Shown: positions 1 through 12,349 of the stretch, one piece after another
How positions within the stretch are numbered: position 1 is the first letter of the stretch
Layout: every line of letters begins with the position of its first letter
DNA from: Glomus cerebriforme
Taxonomy: Eukaryota > Glomeromycota > Glomeromycetes > Glomerales > Glomeraceae
NCBI GenBank assembly: GCA_003550305.1
Contig: QKYT01000090.1
Location: forward strand, 232,045-276,213
Direction: 5' to 3'
DNA: 44,169 nt
Notes under the pieces: model-generated
The model's database searches: none
Told to the model about the DNA's origin: nothing
What the model saw: only the letters and a program-made list of their open reading frames with translations
Made by a program: the position numbers and the translations under genes

Positions 1-814
1 GGTGAAATAATTGGATCATCTCAACAAAATCTTGATAGAATACAAGATAATCCAAGTAAAGATTTTGGTACTTCATTTCTTTCAACATATGCCTGGTTAC
101 GTGGTACTTACCCACAAGATGCTACGTGGAATTTTTGGGCGGTACAAGCATTAACTTTGATTGGTAGTCTTTTCTTGATAACTATTGTACAAAATATATT
201 CATTGCTTTCATATGGTAGGTTACATTTGTTCAACAATGTTGTGTTTGTTATTAAATATATACTTAATTTTTCTTTCTTAACTAGGGGTGTATACACTGA
301 AGCATATGAAAAAGGTCGCGTTGCATTATTACGATTCCGTGCCGACCTTATTTCAGATTATGAAGCATTAGATGAAATACATTTTTCTTCTGTGCCTTTA
401 GAACCAAAATATATTTATTACTTGGGTAAATCTAAAAGTTATAATGCATGGGAGAAGGCTGTTAAAGAACATGAAGAAAAGAACGAGAAGTTATATGATG
501 ATTATGAAAAGAAGATGAATAAAACAAAATTATCATTCAAGGAGAAGAAAGATGATGATTCATTTTGGAATTATAATGTTTCTAATGATATAGATATTAT
601 TAGGGGTGATGTTAGTATTAAAAGTAGGGGGAGTATGAACTATGATGATGATGGTGATGATAATGGTGATGATGGTGATGATGACTACGACGAAGAAAAA
701 TATGATGATGATAAAGATAATGAAAATTCCTATACTAAAATTAAGTCACTTAATGATAAAATTAGTGAAATTCTGAAAAATATTAAAAATATTGATAATA
801 ATGATTTGAAATGA
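1..814 (+). CDS. C-terminal part of an ion-transport (cation channel-like) protein, 5' end outside window
   Basis: The reading frame is open from base 1 to 215, continues after a 70-nt intron (216-285, GTAGGT...CTAG), and ends at TGA 812-814. The join restores codon TGG and gives FIAF-IWGVYTEAYEKGR. The first exon ends in a hydrophobic helix (FWAVQALTLIGSLFLITIVQN) that looks like the last pore-lining segment of an ion-transport-domain channel. It is followed by a basic cytosolic stretch (GRVALLRFRADLISDYEAL) like that of large fungal ion-transport-domain proteins. The tail is charged, with a coiled-coil-like Lys/Glu block and then a long Asp-rich low-complexity run encoded by GAT repeats (about 640-720). 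Family assignment is from recognition of this C-terminal pattern. The ion, the gating mode and the missing N-terminus cannot be judged here. Confidence 0.75.
216..285 (+). other. Intron of the channel-like gene
   Basis: The donor GTAGGT follows ATATG, and the acceptor CTTAACTAG precedes GGGTGTA. Removing 70 nt keeps the frame open; without splicing the upstream frame hits TAG at once. Confidence 0.8.
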
Positions 815-897
815 AATTTATGTATGTAGTTTTATTTCAATATGTATATACAGTATTAGTCATCTATTGGATTCACTTTTCTTTATTCTTATATTAC

Positions 898-903
898 AAT
901 AAA
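898..903 (+). promoter_or_regulatory. Possible poly(A) signal
   Basis: AATAAA lies 84 nt after the stop codon of the channel-like gene. It is a plausible cleavage/polyadenylation signal, but in DNA this AT-rich the hexamer is common by chance. Confidence 0.35.
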
Positions 904-999
904 CTATAGAAAATATTAAACATTTATTTGATTTTTAAAAAAGAATTTTTAAACAAAGTCCCGAACAAAAAGAATTGGTTTACGAATTATTTATTATAA

Positions 1000-3260
1000 A
1001 ATTGATTTTCTAGTAATTATAAAAATTCACATTTTATATTGTCAGAAGTAAACAAACAAACATTAACCTTATAAGCTCACCATTGTTTGCCTTTCGTGAT
1101 TCTTGGAAATCCTGGAACGAAAAATTGGGCATTAGTTTGTAAAAGAAACTTCATTGCAAATTTTCAGCCTTTGAGAATATCATGTCCTATTTGCATAATC
1201 GTCTCGTCCGGAACTTTCATCCACAACATTTTTTTTCAGCACTTCTTTACATAAATATGCTAGTCTTACTTGTTTAGATTCGGAAATAGAATATTACACT
1301 TTGGTCATAAAATAACATGTTTGACTCGCCTTATAGCGATAAGCGAAATAACATTGCCTGTTATAATTTTGTACCGAAGAATTTAATTGGTTCATTTATT
1401 ATAACACGAGAATTTTTGACGTATTTTACGGGTTTAATGTTAAAAATTTGCAGTGAGAAGTTTTCTTTTGTAAGGTGAATTTATACTTTCAATATGGTGA
1501 TATTATAAAAAACATTGAAATAGAAAAATTGTAAAAGGTATAAAATTTAACCATATATTTATTAAAAATATTAAAATGATAAAATAGAGACGCGACTTTT
1601 TAAACGATTTTCTTCTTTAATAGATAACCATTACTGTAGTTTGAGATCATCAAGCAAACGGATATTCTTTGCACATGATTGTCTTGATCCTTGAATTTAC
1701 TGTCGTGCCATAAGAAAGAAACTGAATTTATATAATTGATAGAGTTAAATTTTATTAATTATAATATGTATAAAAAGGAAAACTCTAATACATCCTGCCC
1801 ATTCATAATACCATACAAAGTCTGCCATCTCAGAAAATCTCGAGGGAGATTTGCATTTACGATTTCATATAAACAGAATTCTCCTATAATTATAACAACT
1901 TTGGTATGAGAAATATATTAATAGATATAATGAAAAAAAGAATAACATACCACAATAATCGAGATAGAAGAGATGAATGTGGAGACTAAAACTCTGTCCT
2001 CCAAACCGTTAATTCGAAGTTTGGAAGACGCCTTATATTGTTAATGGTTTCTCTAACAATTGATCATTAAATTTCTTGCATTTTTTCCGCATCTGCCAAT
2101 TTTTTATTTTCCTTCGCCTAGGACTTACCCATCTACATATATTAATTGAGATTAATCAGCGTATACCATTCTCGTTTCGTATGGTTTTGAGAAGGAATCT
2201 CTCCAAATACATAATTGAGTCCTGCAACATGCTGTAGTGTTTCTTCCAGACATGAATGAACATATGAATTTAAATTTTTTCTATTGCTTTAATATCTTGC
2301 AGAGGATCAAGAGATAACGCCTTTATACTACAAAAATAAGTACAATATAAATATTAGTATAATACTTTACGTTTAACAAACAAATAAGTTGCTAGTACTT
2401 ACAACTGTGATAATGTGCGTCGTGTTATTCTTATTCGTTGCCACTAACAGTTTATCATCACCATTTAGTTTATCATCATTATTTGGAGATGTAGGTCAAC
2501 AATCTTATCATACAATTCAGTCTCTTGAGAGAAAAAACTGACAAGAAAATCATGAATGAGCAAAGATTAGGCAATTTGATTTCAGATAATGTTCTTGATT
2601 ATAATCTTGGGTGTCTTTATAGATGAGAAAGTTGTTTGAAAAAATTGAGATCTTGGTCACAAATCAACTATGACACTATCAAGATAATGTTTCTTATGTT
2701 CAAGTTATCTTCATTAATCTGAATCTTCAATCTCGTTTCCAAAGATATTCATAATAGGTTCCATTAAAGTAATAACATTATAGGTATTATTAAAATCATA
2801 TGTTATAATAAATTTTTAAAGCTTAAATCATCCTCTTGTCGTCTATTAGAATATTTAGAAGACTTAAATTCGTTCTAGAAAGGAACAATAATATTATTAG
2901 TTTGGATACTTTGGCAATTCAAAGTTTCACTTATCAAAATACCAACCAAGATTTTCTTTCCATAGCACTCTTCGTGGTCGTTTTCTATCTTAGAAATAAT
3001 TTAGAATAAATGCATTACACCATAAAAAAACAGTATGGATTTAAGTACAAACCAATTTAGGTACGAAATTATCTACGACGACGAATTCATTATCTTCCCC
3101 TATCCTTTTTTCCCCGATATTCGTAGGAACTCCGAAAATTTTTGTTCAGGGAATATGGTTAAAGAGCCGAAATCTTTCTACAATTTGCAAATCGATATTT
3201 AGTTTATAAAATTCTTCATACAACTTATTACAATTCTCAAGTATAATAATTATTACAGTT
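1000..3260 (-). pseudogene. Degraded coding-like stretch, family not recognised
   Basis: No long frame survives, but several minus-strand pieces read as protein. About 3065-3225 gives LENCNKLYEEFYKLNIDLQI, then VERFRLFNHIP, an in-frame TGA, and TKIFGVPTNIGEKRIGEDNE. About 2930-2990 gives IENDHEECYGKKILVGILIS. About 1790-1870 gives NLPRDFLRWQTLYGIMNGQD. About 1080-1260 gives YLCKEVLKK followed by frame changes and stops. They share one strand and are spaced as exons would be, which suggests one decayed or heavily intron-split gene. I do not recognise the family. Some of the pieces could be chance. Confidence 0.3.
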
Positions 3261-4723
3261 CAGTACAGAAACCGGAAACAGATCCTGGAAGTTTTTCAAT
3301 TAAATTTCGCAATAAAGTCAAGAGACTTTTGCCACTCGTTGTATAATGTGGACCATGGTAAAATAGATTCATCTGTTTTTAAACGAAAGCTCAAGTAGTG
3401 CTTTAATTGCGCTTGTTGGGCTGAGATTTCTTAAAATAAGAGTACGTGTTTTCTGAGGTAGCACTATAAATTCTAAGAATTTATTAGATCTAAGAACTGC
3501 AATTATATTCACAGAAAAGCTATAAATGTAAAGTAATTAGTTAAATAGGTAGGCTTTTTTGTTAAACGCGTAGTAACGCGTTGTTCGTTCTTTGCAGTTT
3601 GTGACGAAAAAACAGGTGACTGCAAAGCCACAAAAATGCCACTGCGCCTGTACTTTCATCTAATAAAGTCGGAAAATCTAATTGGCATTTATAGGAGAAA
3701 TAAAATGATCAGCATAATTTGAGAGAATAATCAACAATAATAAAGTTTAACATGGCCGAAATTATTAGTAATTTTGCCCAAAATTATCATTAGATTTTTG
3801 CCTGATATCCCCCATAATTTTGTTTAGAAATTATGGTCAAGATTAAAGAATTTGCCAGTCCTGGCCAAAAATTTATTTTGTTTAAACTCATCAAAAAAAT
3901 CAAAGAGGGTTATGTTAAACAAACTTTCAGGCCTAACTATAACGCCTCATCCTATTTTATGAATTATAGAGCCAATTTTAAAATTTAATATGGATGGGAA
4001 ATTACGTTAACCTGATCTCATCAAGAAAATTGGTTAACGTGCGCTCCTTAAATTTAATCTTTGACGCTATCCATATTTAAAGATCGCAGTTAGTATATGC
4101 GGGAAATTTCGAAAATAAGTGCTTTGTCGCTGACATCATCCGACATATACACTTCATTTTATTAAAATATCGCGATCCATCATAGAAAAACATTATGAAA
4201 AAAAACCACAATCATCATTGTATTATTCATATAAAGGCTTTACATATATCGTTTAAATGTAATCCGATGAAATATTTAACGAGAAAAATCTGATCCAAAG
4301 ACTGAATTTATCAGAAAAGGGGAATAATGATTTGTTAAGGAATTGATGGCAATGTTGATATTGTTCTCTTCTAAATGATTTAAATGATTTTAACCTTTGC
4401 ATAGAGCAAATGTTAGTGGATCTTTTTTTTAGGTGATATTAATATCATCATTCATTCTTTTTTAGAACTTATTTTTGAAGAACGTTGCTTATTACTGCGG
4501 CACACTTTTGCAAAAAAAAACAATTCGATGTTTCACTTATAGAAAATAAAAACTTTATTTGGTTTTAATCAATTTTTACAAAATAAAGATAATAAATTCA
4601 TACAAATTTAAATATATATACAAATAATAAAAAAGAGAAAAATGATAAGTGGTTAAATATATATATATATATATTCACATAATTCTTAGAATAATCATGG
4701 TCATTCCGAAGAAAAAAAACTTT
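3261..4723. other. Gene-free stretch with small inverted repeats
   Basis: I see no supportable gene. A fold-back motif spans 3981-4081: outer arms AAATTTAATATGGAT (3981-3995) and ATCCATATTTAAA (4069-4081), inner arms ACGTTAACC and GGTTAACGT, so it may be a small MITE relic. Near 3568-3585 there is a paired ACGCGT motif. An (AT)n run lies at about 4656-4672. Confidence 0.4.
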
Positions 4724-6100
4724 TTAATTGGCATGATTCTTTTTTTCATATTCGTTAAATAGATCAATAGTGTATTTTATGTTATACTTATTTGCTGACT
4801 AATATAACAAAATTTAAATTTTTCGTTAAATTATTATTTTTTTAAAAAAAAAAAAAATAAAATTATATATATATATATATATAATAATTACCTTAATAAT
4901 ATCATCTTTAATCCCTTGTGGTAAAGAATCCAAGTATCTCAAATCACTTTTAGTATTTGAAATTAAATCTCTTCTATGATTAAATTCAACAAGGAACGCA
5001 GGAAAAGCTACCACTAACGTTATAAATTAAAAAAAAAAAAAATAATTAAGATTATTATGATAAAGATCAAATATTTTTATAATTTTACTTACATTCAGCG
5101 GGAAGATTTTGTAAAGCTTTAAAATCCACATCAAATAATCCAAAAGATATTTTATTACTCAAAAGTTCTTTTCCAACATCCTTTAATTGATTAAGTTTAT
5201 AAACATCTTGAAGTAATTTATTAATATTTTTATCAATTTCTTTTATCTTGATTTGATTTTCGATATATATATTTTGAGATTCTTTAAATTTTTTTTGGTC
5301 CCTTTTATTATGATCAAGATCTCTTTCAATATTACTTTCGATGATTTTTAATTCTTTCAATTGATTTTGTAAATTTTCTATTTCATCATAATAAATCGAT
5401 TTTCGATATTTTGAAATATATTTGTCCCACTCTAGATAATATTCATCATCTCTTAAACTTGAAACCCTATTTCTTTTTTTATCAGAGTACGGTTCGGATT
5501 TAATTCTAGGATCCTCAAAATCATCACTGAAAAGTGAAAATTAATTAATATATATTAATTAATAAATTTGATAATACTGTACCATTAACAAATAATTACG
5601 AATTCAAACATACATTGAATTACTTTTAACAATAGGCGGATGTGAACTATTAAAAAAAAATATATATTAAATAAGAATATTTAAATATAATAATATTTAT
5701 AGAAATTAAAAACGAACCTTGTATGACCCTCTTTTTTTGCTCCTTCTAAAGATTAAATGTACAAAGAATAAAATAATAATCACATATCAGACGCATTAAT
5801 CCCCAAAAAATTATACATACCATAAAAATCAATACAAATAAAATCATCATCTTCGTAGGTCTCAATTATAGTCCATTCTGTATTTTTGTGATTACTAAAT
5901 ATAAGAAATATAAGAAATGTAAAGTTTTAATAAACTAAAAAAATATATATATTTTATAAGAGTAAAATTATATGTTAATTATAAAATTTCGTAATATATA
6001 TACCTCATTTCTCATAAATACGTAATGAAGAAGAAAAGGTTTGGGCAAAATACTTACACTAAATCCGTGAATTTTAACCATTTATTGATAAGTTGAATGA
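4724..6100 (-). CDS. Multi-exon coiled-coil protein of unknown function (5' end unresolved)
   Basis: Seven exons join in frame on the minus strand: 6058-6100, 5821-5894, 5718-5745, 5614-5646, 5093-5526, 4892-5013 and 4724-4798 (stop TAA). Each junction has GT donors (GTAAGT, GTATGT, GTTCGT, GTAATT) and AG acceptors, and the phases match throughout. The N-terminal part reads WLKFTDLVNHKNTEWTIIET and is acidic. The middle (exon 5093-5526) is a long Lys/Glu/Asn-rich coiled coil (LQNQLKELKIIESNIERDLD and onward). The C-terminus has a conserved-looking ELVAFPAFLVEFNHRRDL block and a last exon starting SANKYNIKYTIDLFNEYEKK. No ATG is in frame in the first exon I can see, so a further 5' exon is expected. 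A relic of the last part lies at 17.5 kb, so this is a repeated family. Function unknown. Confidence 0.65.
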
Positions 6101-6781
6101 CTTAATTTTCATGTGCCAAACAACCGAATGAGTAAAAATATCACGTGTAAACATTTATAAATGAGAGATCACATGCTGAGATTTAGTTCAGAAACAGTGG
6201 CGTGAACTTAAAAGAAACATAACAGAATTAATATAAAACACATTCTGAGGCTATTTATACAAGTAGATTACTTAATTTTAAGAGTAAAAAATTCTAAACA
6301 ATATCTGATATGATAATGTTGAATATTTAGGTAGATAAAATTTTATTTGTTTGAAAATAATTTTATAATTTCTAATTTTTTAGATCAAAATAATGAGTCT
6401 ATTGTCTTTGTAATGTTATGAATTTTTATTTTATATTTTTTCTTTTCGTTCAAAGAATTTTAAAAATCTTAAATTTGCGTCTTAACTGGAGTATAATATA
6501 TTTTGGCTGTAGAATATAAATAAATTTTCAGACCAATGAAAGATTAATAATTAATAAGTGTAAATTTAATATTTTTATTGATTGTTCTAATTTCACTATT
6601 TATACAAAGATTAATTACTTTTTACATTTTAATTTATTGTTTACAAATTCTGAGTTTTACAAAAAAAAGTATTTAACCCTTTTTTTTAAAAAAAAAATAT
6701 CTATAAAAAAACAGATAAAAAAAAATAATCATATATATTTTTTAAAAAATCATTTAAAAAATATTGATCTGTTTATCGCAT

Positions 6782-8490
6782 TTAATCCTTAATCATACAG
6801 TTTTCTAATTATATAATTCGGAAAAAAAAAAAATTAGAAACAGATTTTTGTAATAAAATTATATCCATAGACTATCTTGTTATACATACCAAAATTTTCA
6901 CTCGCATAATCATAATGATCATTACTATTATCCATAATTATAATTTTGTCACTCAATCCATCTCGCGCTAAAATTTCGTTCAATTTAGCCGAATAATCAA
7001 TTTTTCTGCTTGTATAATAAGATTTTGGATGATATATAACTTCTGGTTCATTTTCTATGAAATTAATAAAATTAAGTAATAAATAATAATCAAATATATT
7101 TAATAAAATAAATAAATAAATAAATTTATTTACCAGGAACAGGTATTCTCTTTTCTTTATCTTTTTCAACCGGATATTTTTTATCCCATTCTTTGAAAAT
7201 AACTTTCAATTCACTAGCAGTTGGCCTTTTTTCAGGATCATTATCCCAACATCTTTTCATTAATTCAACATATTCAGGCATTGTTCCTTCNATAATTTCT
7301 GGTCTNANACCNTTGCAAATATNTAAAGAAAGNTGAAAATCNTGAGNAATATTATGAAATGCTGGAACCCCTGATGTCATCTCCCACATAATAATTCCAA
7401 AACTATATATATCAGCAGCTTTCGTATATGGTTTACCACGTAAAACTTCTGGCGCTATATAAGAAAGAACTCCATATACATCATTTTTTACATTAGGTTG
7501 ATTAACTGATCTACATAATCCAAGATCACTAATCATTAAAGTAGTATAGCTGTTACAAAGTATATTTCCATTATGAAAATCTCCATGAATTAAATTTAAT
7601 TTATGAATAGATTCAAGTTGTTTTGAAATATCATATAAATTATTAAATTTATCATTTGGGTTATATTTGTTTATCTTTAAATTATTTCTTAAACTACCAA
7701 AAGGTGCATTAGACATTACAATCATATAATTTAATGTATCTGGATCCTGTGTTATTCCAATAATTGGTGTAAGAAAAGTAAAATTTGACCATGCTTTATG
7801 CTGGCATTGTAAATGTAACTTCCACTATATTTTGAAAAAGAAATTATAATGATTTAAGAGATTACATATGATTATTAAACAAATATAGCTGCTTACCTCA
7901 TTTAAGAAATCATCATTAATATTTGATGAATCATTTAAACTTTTAAGTACAATTGATTCACCATATTTTTCATTACTTTGAATAGGATTTTTAATTTTAG
8001 GATTATTTGCATCTTTATAATCTTCTTCATTAAATTCAGTAAATAAACGTTTCCAATCTTGTCTCTCATAATCCCAATAATCTAACAATCCATCTAACCA
8101 AATTGCTTTGTAAACTGTGCTAAAACCACCTTGAGCTAAGAACTGAATATTCCTTAATCGGTTATAAGGGATCCATTCAAGTAATTCAAAAGGATTTCTT
8201 GAATTTAATTGTGATTCTTGAATAAATTTATCTATATGTTCATTTCCACTAGTCCAATTACCAAAATCTAGTTGAAATTTTTTGGAATAACATTCTTTGC
8301 ACCAATTGTAATGTGAGTTTGATTGATTACATTCAGGACATAAGCCATAATATTTGATAAGTATAAGTAACCTTCGTCCGTATGTTGTTTCGTTATTTAA
8401 ATTGTCAGAATTATTTGGTTCATCATTTGTGTTTACAAGATTAATTTTATTAACTTCATCCTTATTATTATCTTCAAAAAATTTATTCAT
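6782..8490 (-). CDS. Protein kinase, tyrosine-kinase-like type, with N-terminal Cys motif (copy A)
   Basis: Four exons (7897-8490, 7134-7824, 6890-7054, 6782-6804) join in phase to about 490 residues. C51/C54 and C64/C67 form a small zinc-ribbon-like motif. The kinase domain follows: a glycine loop AQGGFSTVYKA at 119-129, the ATP lysine in VLKSL (K183), a probable helix-C Glu at the exon 1 end (E198), a catalytic loop HGDFHNGNIL (D280, N285, with HRD changed to HGD), DLG in place of DFG (298-300) and APE (322-324). The tail (NEPEVIYHPKSYYTSRKIDY onward) ends with ENCMIKD. All residues needed for catalysis seem present. Eight ambiguous bases (7291-7347) leave about eight C-lobe residues unread. 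Relative to copy B, one extra base near the 5' end breaks the longer N-terminus, so translation probably starts at the internal ATG 8488-8490. This kinase group is greatly expanded in Rhizophagus. The substrate is unknown. Confidence 0.85.
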
Positions 8491-9500
8491 TTTTTGAATA
8501 GCGAATTTTAGTAAAAGGAAAGCAAAATATTTTTTTCTAAGAATTTCATTAACGAAACAAAAAATTTGTGTAAGGTTTTTTATGTAAAATTTCGGAGATT
8601 TCTTCCGAATTGTGATACAATTTTTACTGGTTTATTATTTTAACCTGTCACAAATAAAATGTCACAACCAATTTCTTAAAATAGTAATTATCTTGCTTTT
8701 GAGCAAGAAAATGACATGTGAAGAGTTTTTGTAGAAAATATAAAAATATAATAGAAGTATTCGATAAATAGTCATAAAATAAATTTACGAAAAAAAATAA
8801 ACTAGTTCTTTAGTTGAAAAATAAATTAATTATTGAAATACTGTATTTCTAAATTATTAATTGTTTTTAAAATATAATTACTGTTATAAAAATATTATTG
8901 AATGATCTTAATCCATTGATTCAAATTATTTCATTTCTTTCAATGAGCCGTAATATACTTAACGAGACACTGGTTAGTTACACTAAATTTTGCGTTAACA
9001 AAAAAAAAACAGAATATTAGAAGTGTCGTTAATGTTGTGAAATGTTATAAGATCAAACACAATAGATCTGATTTCTATTTTAAAAGCTCGTCAGAGAGGT
9101 TGAATTTGAAAAAAGAATAATTAAATTTTTAAATTTTAAATTTAAGTTTAATGAACTTTATTTTAAATTAATCCATTTGTTTTTTCTTACTCAATATGTA
9201 CTGTATGTATTCTTACAATTCTTTTATAATTTTAAATTTTGATTCAGAAACACTCATTTCTCATCTTTGCAAAAAAGAAAAAAAATTTTAAATATATCAT
9301 TAGATATTTGAACTAACTGAACTAGAAATTACTAATCATAAGTTAAACCTACGGAAAGAAAATTAGAACCAACCAATTTAATATTCTAAGTTATTAAGTT
9401 ATTTCAAATTTATTATTATTTATTGTCTTTTTTTTTAGAAAATTACCATTTGTGTTTTCGTTAAATTTTTTCTTACCATTTAAATTATTAAATTGATTGC
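8491..9500. other. Intergenic, AT-rich
   Basis: The first 100 bases (to about 8600) and the motif ACCAATTTCTTAA near 8670 match the upstream flank of kinase copy B. The rest holds no frame, repeat or RNA that I can support. Confidence 0.5.
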
Positions 9501-9504
9501 TTCA

Positions 9505-9945
9505 AACCTGGTCCAGATCCAGCCCAGATCCAGGTCCAGGCTAGCAAATTTATTTTTGATTTTAATCAAGGCTGGATCTGGGCTCAGAGTGCAAACCCAG
9601 ATTTTTATAAATATTTAAGTAATCCAAAATTTTGCATGCAAAATTACTGCTGCTACAAAATGTTGAATATTACAGTTCATAAAAAATAAATAAATAAATA
9701 AATAACAAAAGGATCTTTAAATACAAAAAAAAATATAATGAAATTATTAAATAAATAGGGTTTATTTATTAAGTTTTTATTAATAAAATAATATATTTAA
9801 AAATTCTGGGCCAGGTTCAGGTCGGGCTGGGTTTTCACATTTTAATGCGAGCTAGGTCCAGACTGGAATATACATTTATATTTAAATTCCAGGCCGGGTC
9901 TGGCTTCAAAATTTGGTCAAATGCAGGCCTCTAACTCCAAGTCTT
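9505..9945. repeat. GC-rich CCAGATCCAGCC-type repeat island
   Basis: Two short GC-rich blocks (about 9508-9600 and 9805-9935) stand out from the AT-rich surroundings. They consist of variants of CCAGRTCCAGCC on either strand. AGCCCAGATCCAG (9521-9533) pairs with CTGGATCTGGGCT (9572-9584) as a hairpin, and the right block carries the same words in inverse form (CAGGTCGGGCTGGG, CCAGGCCGGGTCTGG). This looks like a non-autonomous repeat with internal palindromes. There is no coding content. Confidence 0.5.
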
Positions 9946-11034
9946 TATTCAGGTGTCCTAACTTGTTTGTAATAATAAATTTTTTTAAAAAAAATTTGAA
10001 CTATAAAATTTTTAATAAATTAAAAATAAAATTAGATAAATTTCAACTCAATTTTTATGCTTTCAAGTTTTAAAAGTAATTAAACTGAATTATTATTACA
10101 AAATATTATAATAAAAAAAAAAAACTTTTATTAAAAAATGTCTTGTATGATCATTGATATTGCGTTTGACATTTTTTGTTAGGCAAAGTGATTGAGAATT
10201 TTTTAAATGTATTCAGTATAGGAAGAAAGCAATGTTTCAATTGAAAAATAGAAGTATTAAGTGAAATAGCATTATCTTATTAAGAATTTCCTTCCCTGAC
10301 CTTAACCTACTTTTCCTGAATTAATTAATCAGGTAGTATAATTGGTTAAAATAAATTTTAATTAATAAATTACATGAAATATCATATATCTCATCTCATG
10401 TAATAATACTGCTTTTTAAAATACAAAAAGATTCTAACATCAGATAAATGAAAAATTGAGAAGCATATATAGGTAAGAATGTAAACTTGTATAGACTTAA
10501 AGGTAAATATCTCAACAGAAAGTCATTAAAGTTTCCAAAATAAAGTTTGTATTTAAAAAAAATCTAACTAATTTTATTATTTATTCATGATATTAAATCA
10601 TCAAAAAAAAACTTTATTTTCATTATAAATATAGAAATTCTGATTATTTTTTATAATAATTAATTATATTTATTATAAAAACAGTATAATTTAAGAAATA
10701 ATAAAATAAAACATAGATATGAAATATGAGCAAAAAAATAAGAAAATATTTTTTTAATACAAATTAATAATTTGAGCCATTATTTCCCATTTTACTAATA
10801 CTTTCCTTACTACCATTTTCAATTTATCAACACTTTCTCTACTCCATCATCAAATCGCTACCATTACAACTCCGTTATTCTCCTTTTTACTAGTGTCATT
10901 ATTTCCAGGTTTTTTGACATCTTATTTTTTATTTCCTATAATACTATTTTCAATTTCACAAGCACTTTTCTTGCCCCATCATTTCAGAACCTTCTTTTCA
11001 ATCAATACTTATAATATTATTGTATTTGTTTATA
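9946..11034. other. Intergenic; imperfect repeat of a pyrimidine-rich block
   Basis: No gene is seen. At 10785-10985 a block reading ATTATTTCC...ACTACCATTTTCAATTT...CCATCATC occurs twice in imperfect tandem (second copy from about 10898). It lies on the 3' side of the kinase relic that follows, so it may be decayed C-terminal coding sequence. Confidence 0.35.
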
Positions 11035-11420
11035 ATAATCTAAAATTTTTGGTTTGATTAGTCTATTTCGTATACTGTATATAGCTTCAGAATGTGTTTC
11101 ATATGATAAATGATAGAAGCCATTAGTTTGTAATTTATTATTATTGAATTTATTTGCTTTGTTTTATTAATTCTATTTCTTTTTGTTTCTTCAAGTTCAT
11201 ACTACAAAATATTTTTAATTTCTAATGCAATTGGTCAATTAAACGGATTTGATCTAAACATCTTAATTAAATGCACAATCAATTGGGTACTTTAATTTTA
11301 AGCCTTAGTTTAAGTCCTTGACAGTTTTTATTCTTACATCACGATAAGAAGGTAATACTGAGGTTACTTCATACATAACTACGCTGAAACTATAATTATT
11401 ACACGGTCAACATGTACTTG
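11035..11420 (-). pseudogene. Kinase relic (C-lobe fragment plus tail)
   Basis: On the minus strand, 11395-11300 reads NNYSFSVVMYEVTSVLPSYR, a decayed form of the helix-F region of a kinase (YSFGI.MYEV.SGLPPY.D). Lower down (about 11115-11045) LSYETHSEAIYS appears, and the same tail sequence occurs in the larger relic at 15.1 kb. The part between is collapsed and the N-lobe is missing. It is a dead fragment of the kinase family that includes the 6.8 and 37 kb loci, probably a partial copy of the same parent as the 15 kb relic. Confidence 0.6.
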
Positions 11421-12340
11421 CTGTACCAATATTTTGCACATCATGCCTAGTATAGCGTGCTTGTAATATTATTAAATATTTTAAATATTTAAATACAAAA
11501 AAATTTTTTAATGATTATACAGATTTTATGTATATACATTAGTATAAGTTTTAAAAAGAGAAAGAGACGCGAGAAAAATTTAACTAATAGTTTAATAAAA
11601 ATGATGGTCATCTCTGGTCAATGTAATAATATTGTTATTGCACGTGCAGCGTTCAAGCACGCCCGTGCAATAACACATAAATATCAGCCCAATGACAAAT
11701 GACGAATCAATGATGTATGACGGCCAGCCGGTACTATAGTTCTGACCATCGACTGAAATGATAAATGATTAGTCATTTTTGCATCAGGGAATGAACTTTA
11801 CGTATTTACCATTCCAAATGACGATAATTTCGGCCAAAAATTATTTTAAATTCAGGAGAAATGATTAAAACCACAGTCGATCTTGACTAATTTTTACAAG
11901 GTGGCGTACCGCTAATATTCGATTACCAAATCCCTGCTTGTGTAAATATGACATTTTTTATTGAATTAGTATGATGCCTGATCGACAACATACATAGAGG
12001 GAAACTATTGTTTTTTACTAATTATGGATGTTTGCTATCAGCCATAATGGTACCAACTCGGGAAATCCTTAATTTATGTAAAGTGGAAATGCAAAAGTCA
12101 TATCATCAAGTTTGAGATCCTGTTTTTTTTAAAAAAAAAAAAAATTCATGATTTCTGTATCGAACTTTTCAAAGATGTAGAAGTGGAATGATGAGATTTT
12201 ATAATTTGTGAAATTTATTATGTAAAGCGGTTATTATTGTTTTTAAAAAAAAAATTATTTATAATTTAAAAATAAAAAAACAAACGTGTTATGAATAAAA
12301 TACAGTATGTTATTTGATGATATTTTTTTTAAAAAAATAT
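11421..12340. other. Intergenic with hairpin and AAATGA-rich repeat
   Basis: A 43-nt perfect-stem hairpin lies at 11633-11675 (TGTTATTGCACG / CGTGCAATAACA). From about 11690 to 11860 there are repeated AAATGA words resembling the interior of the MITE at 42.8 kb. No coding frame is supported. Confidence 0.4.
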
Positions 12341-12349
12341 ATATTTTTT

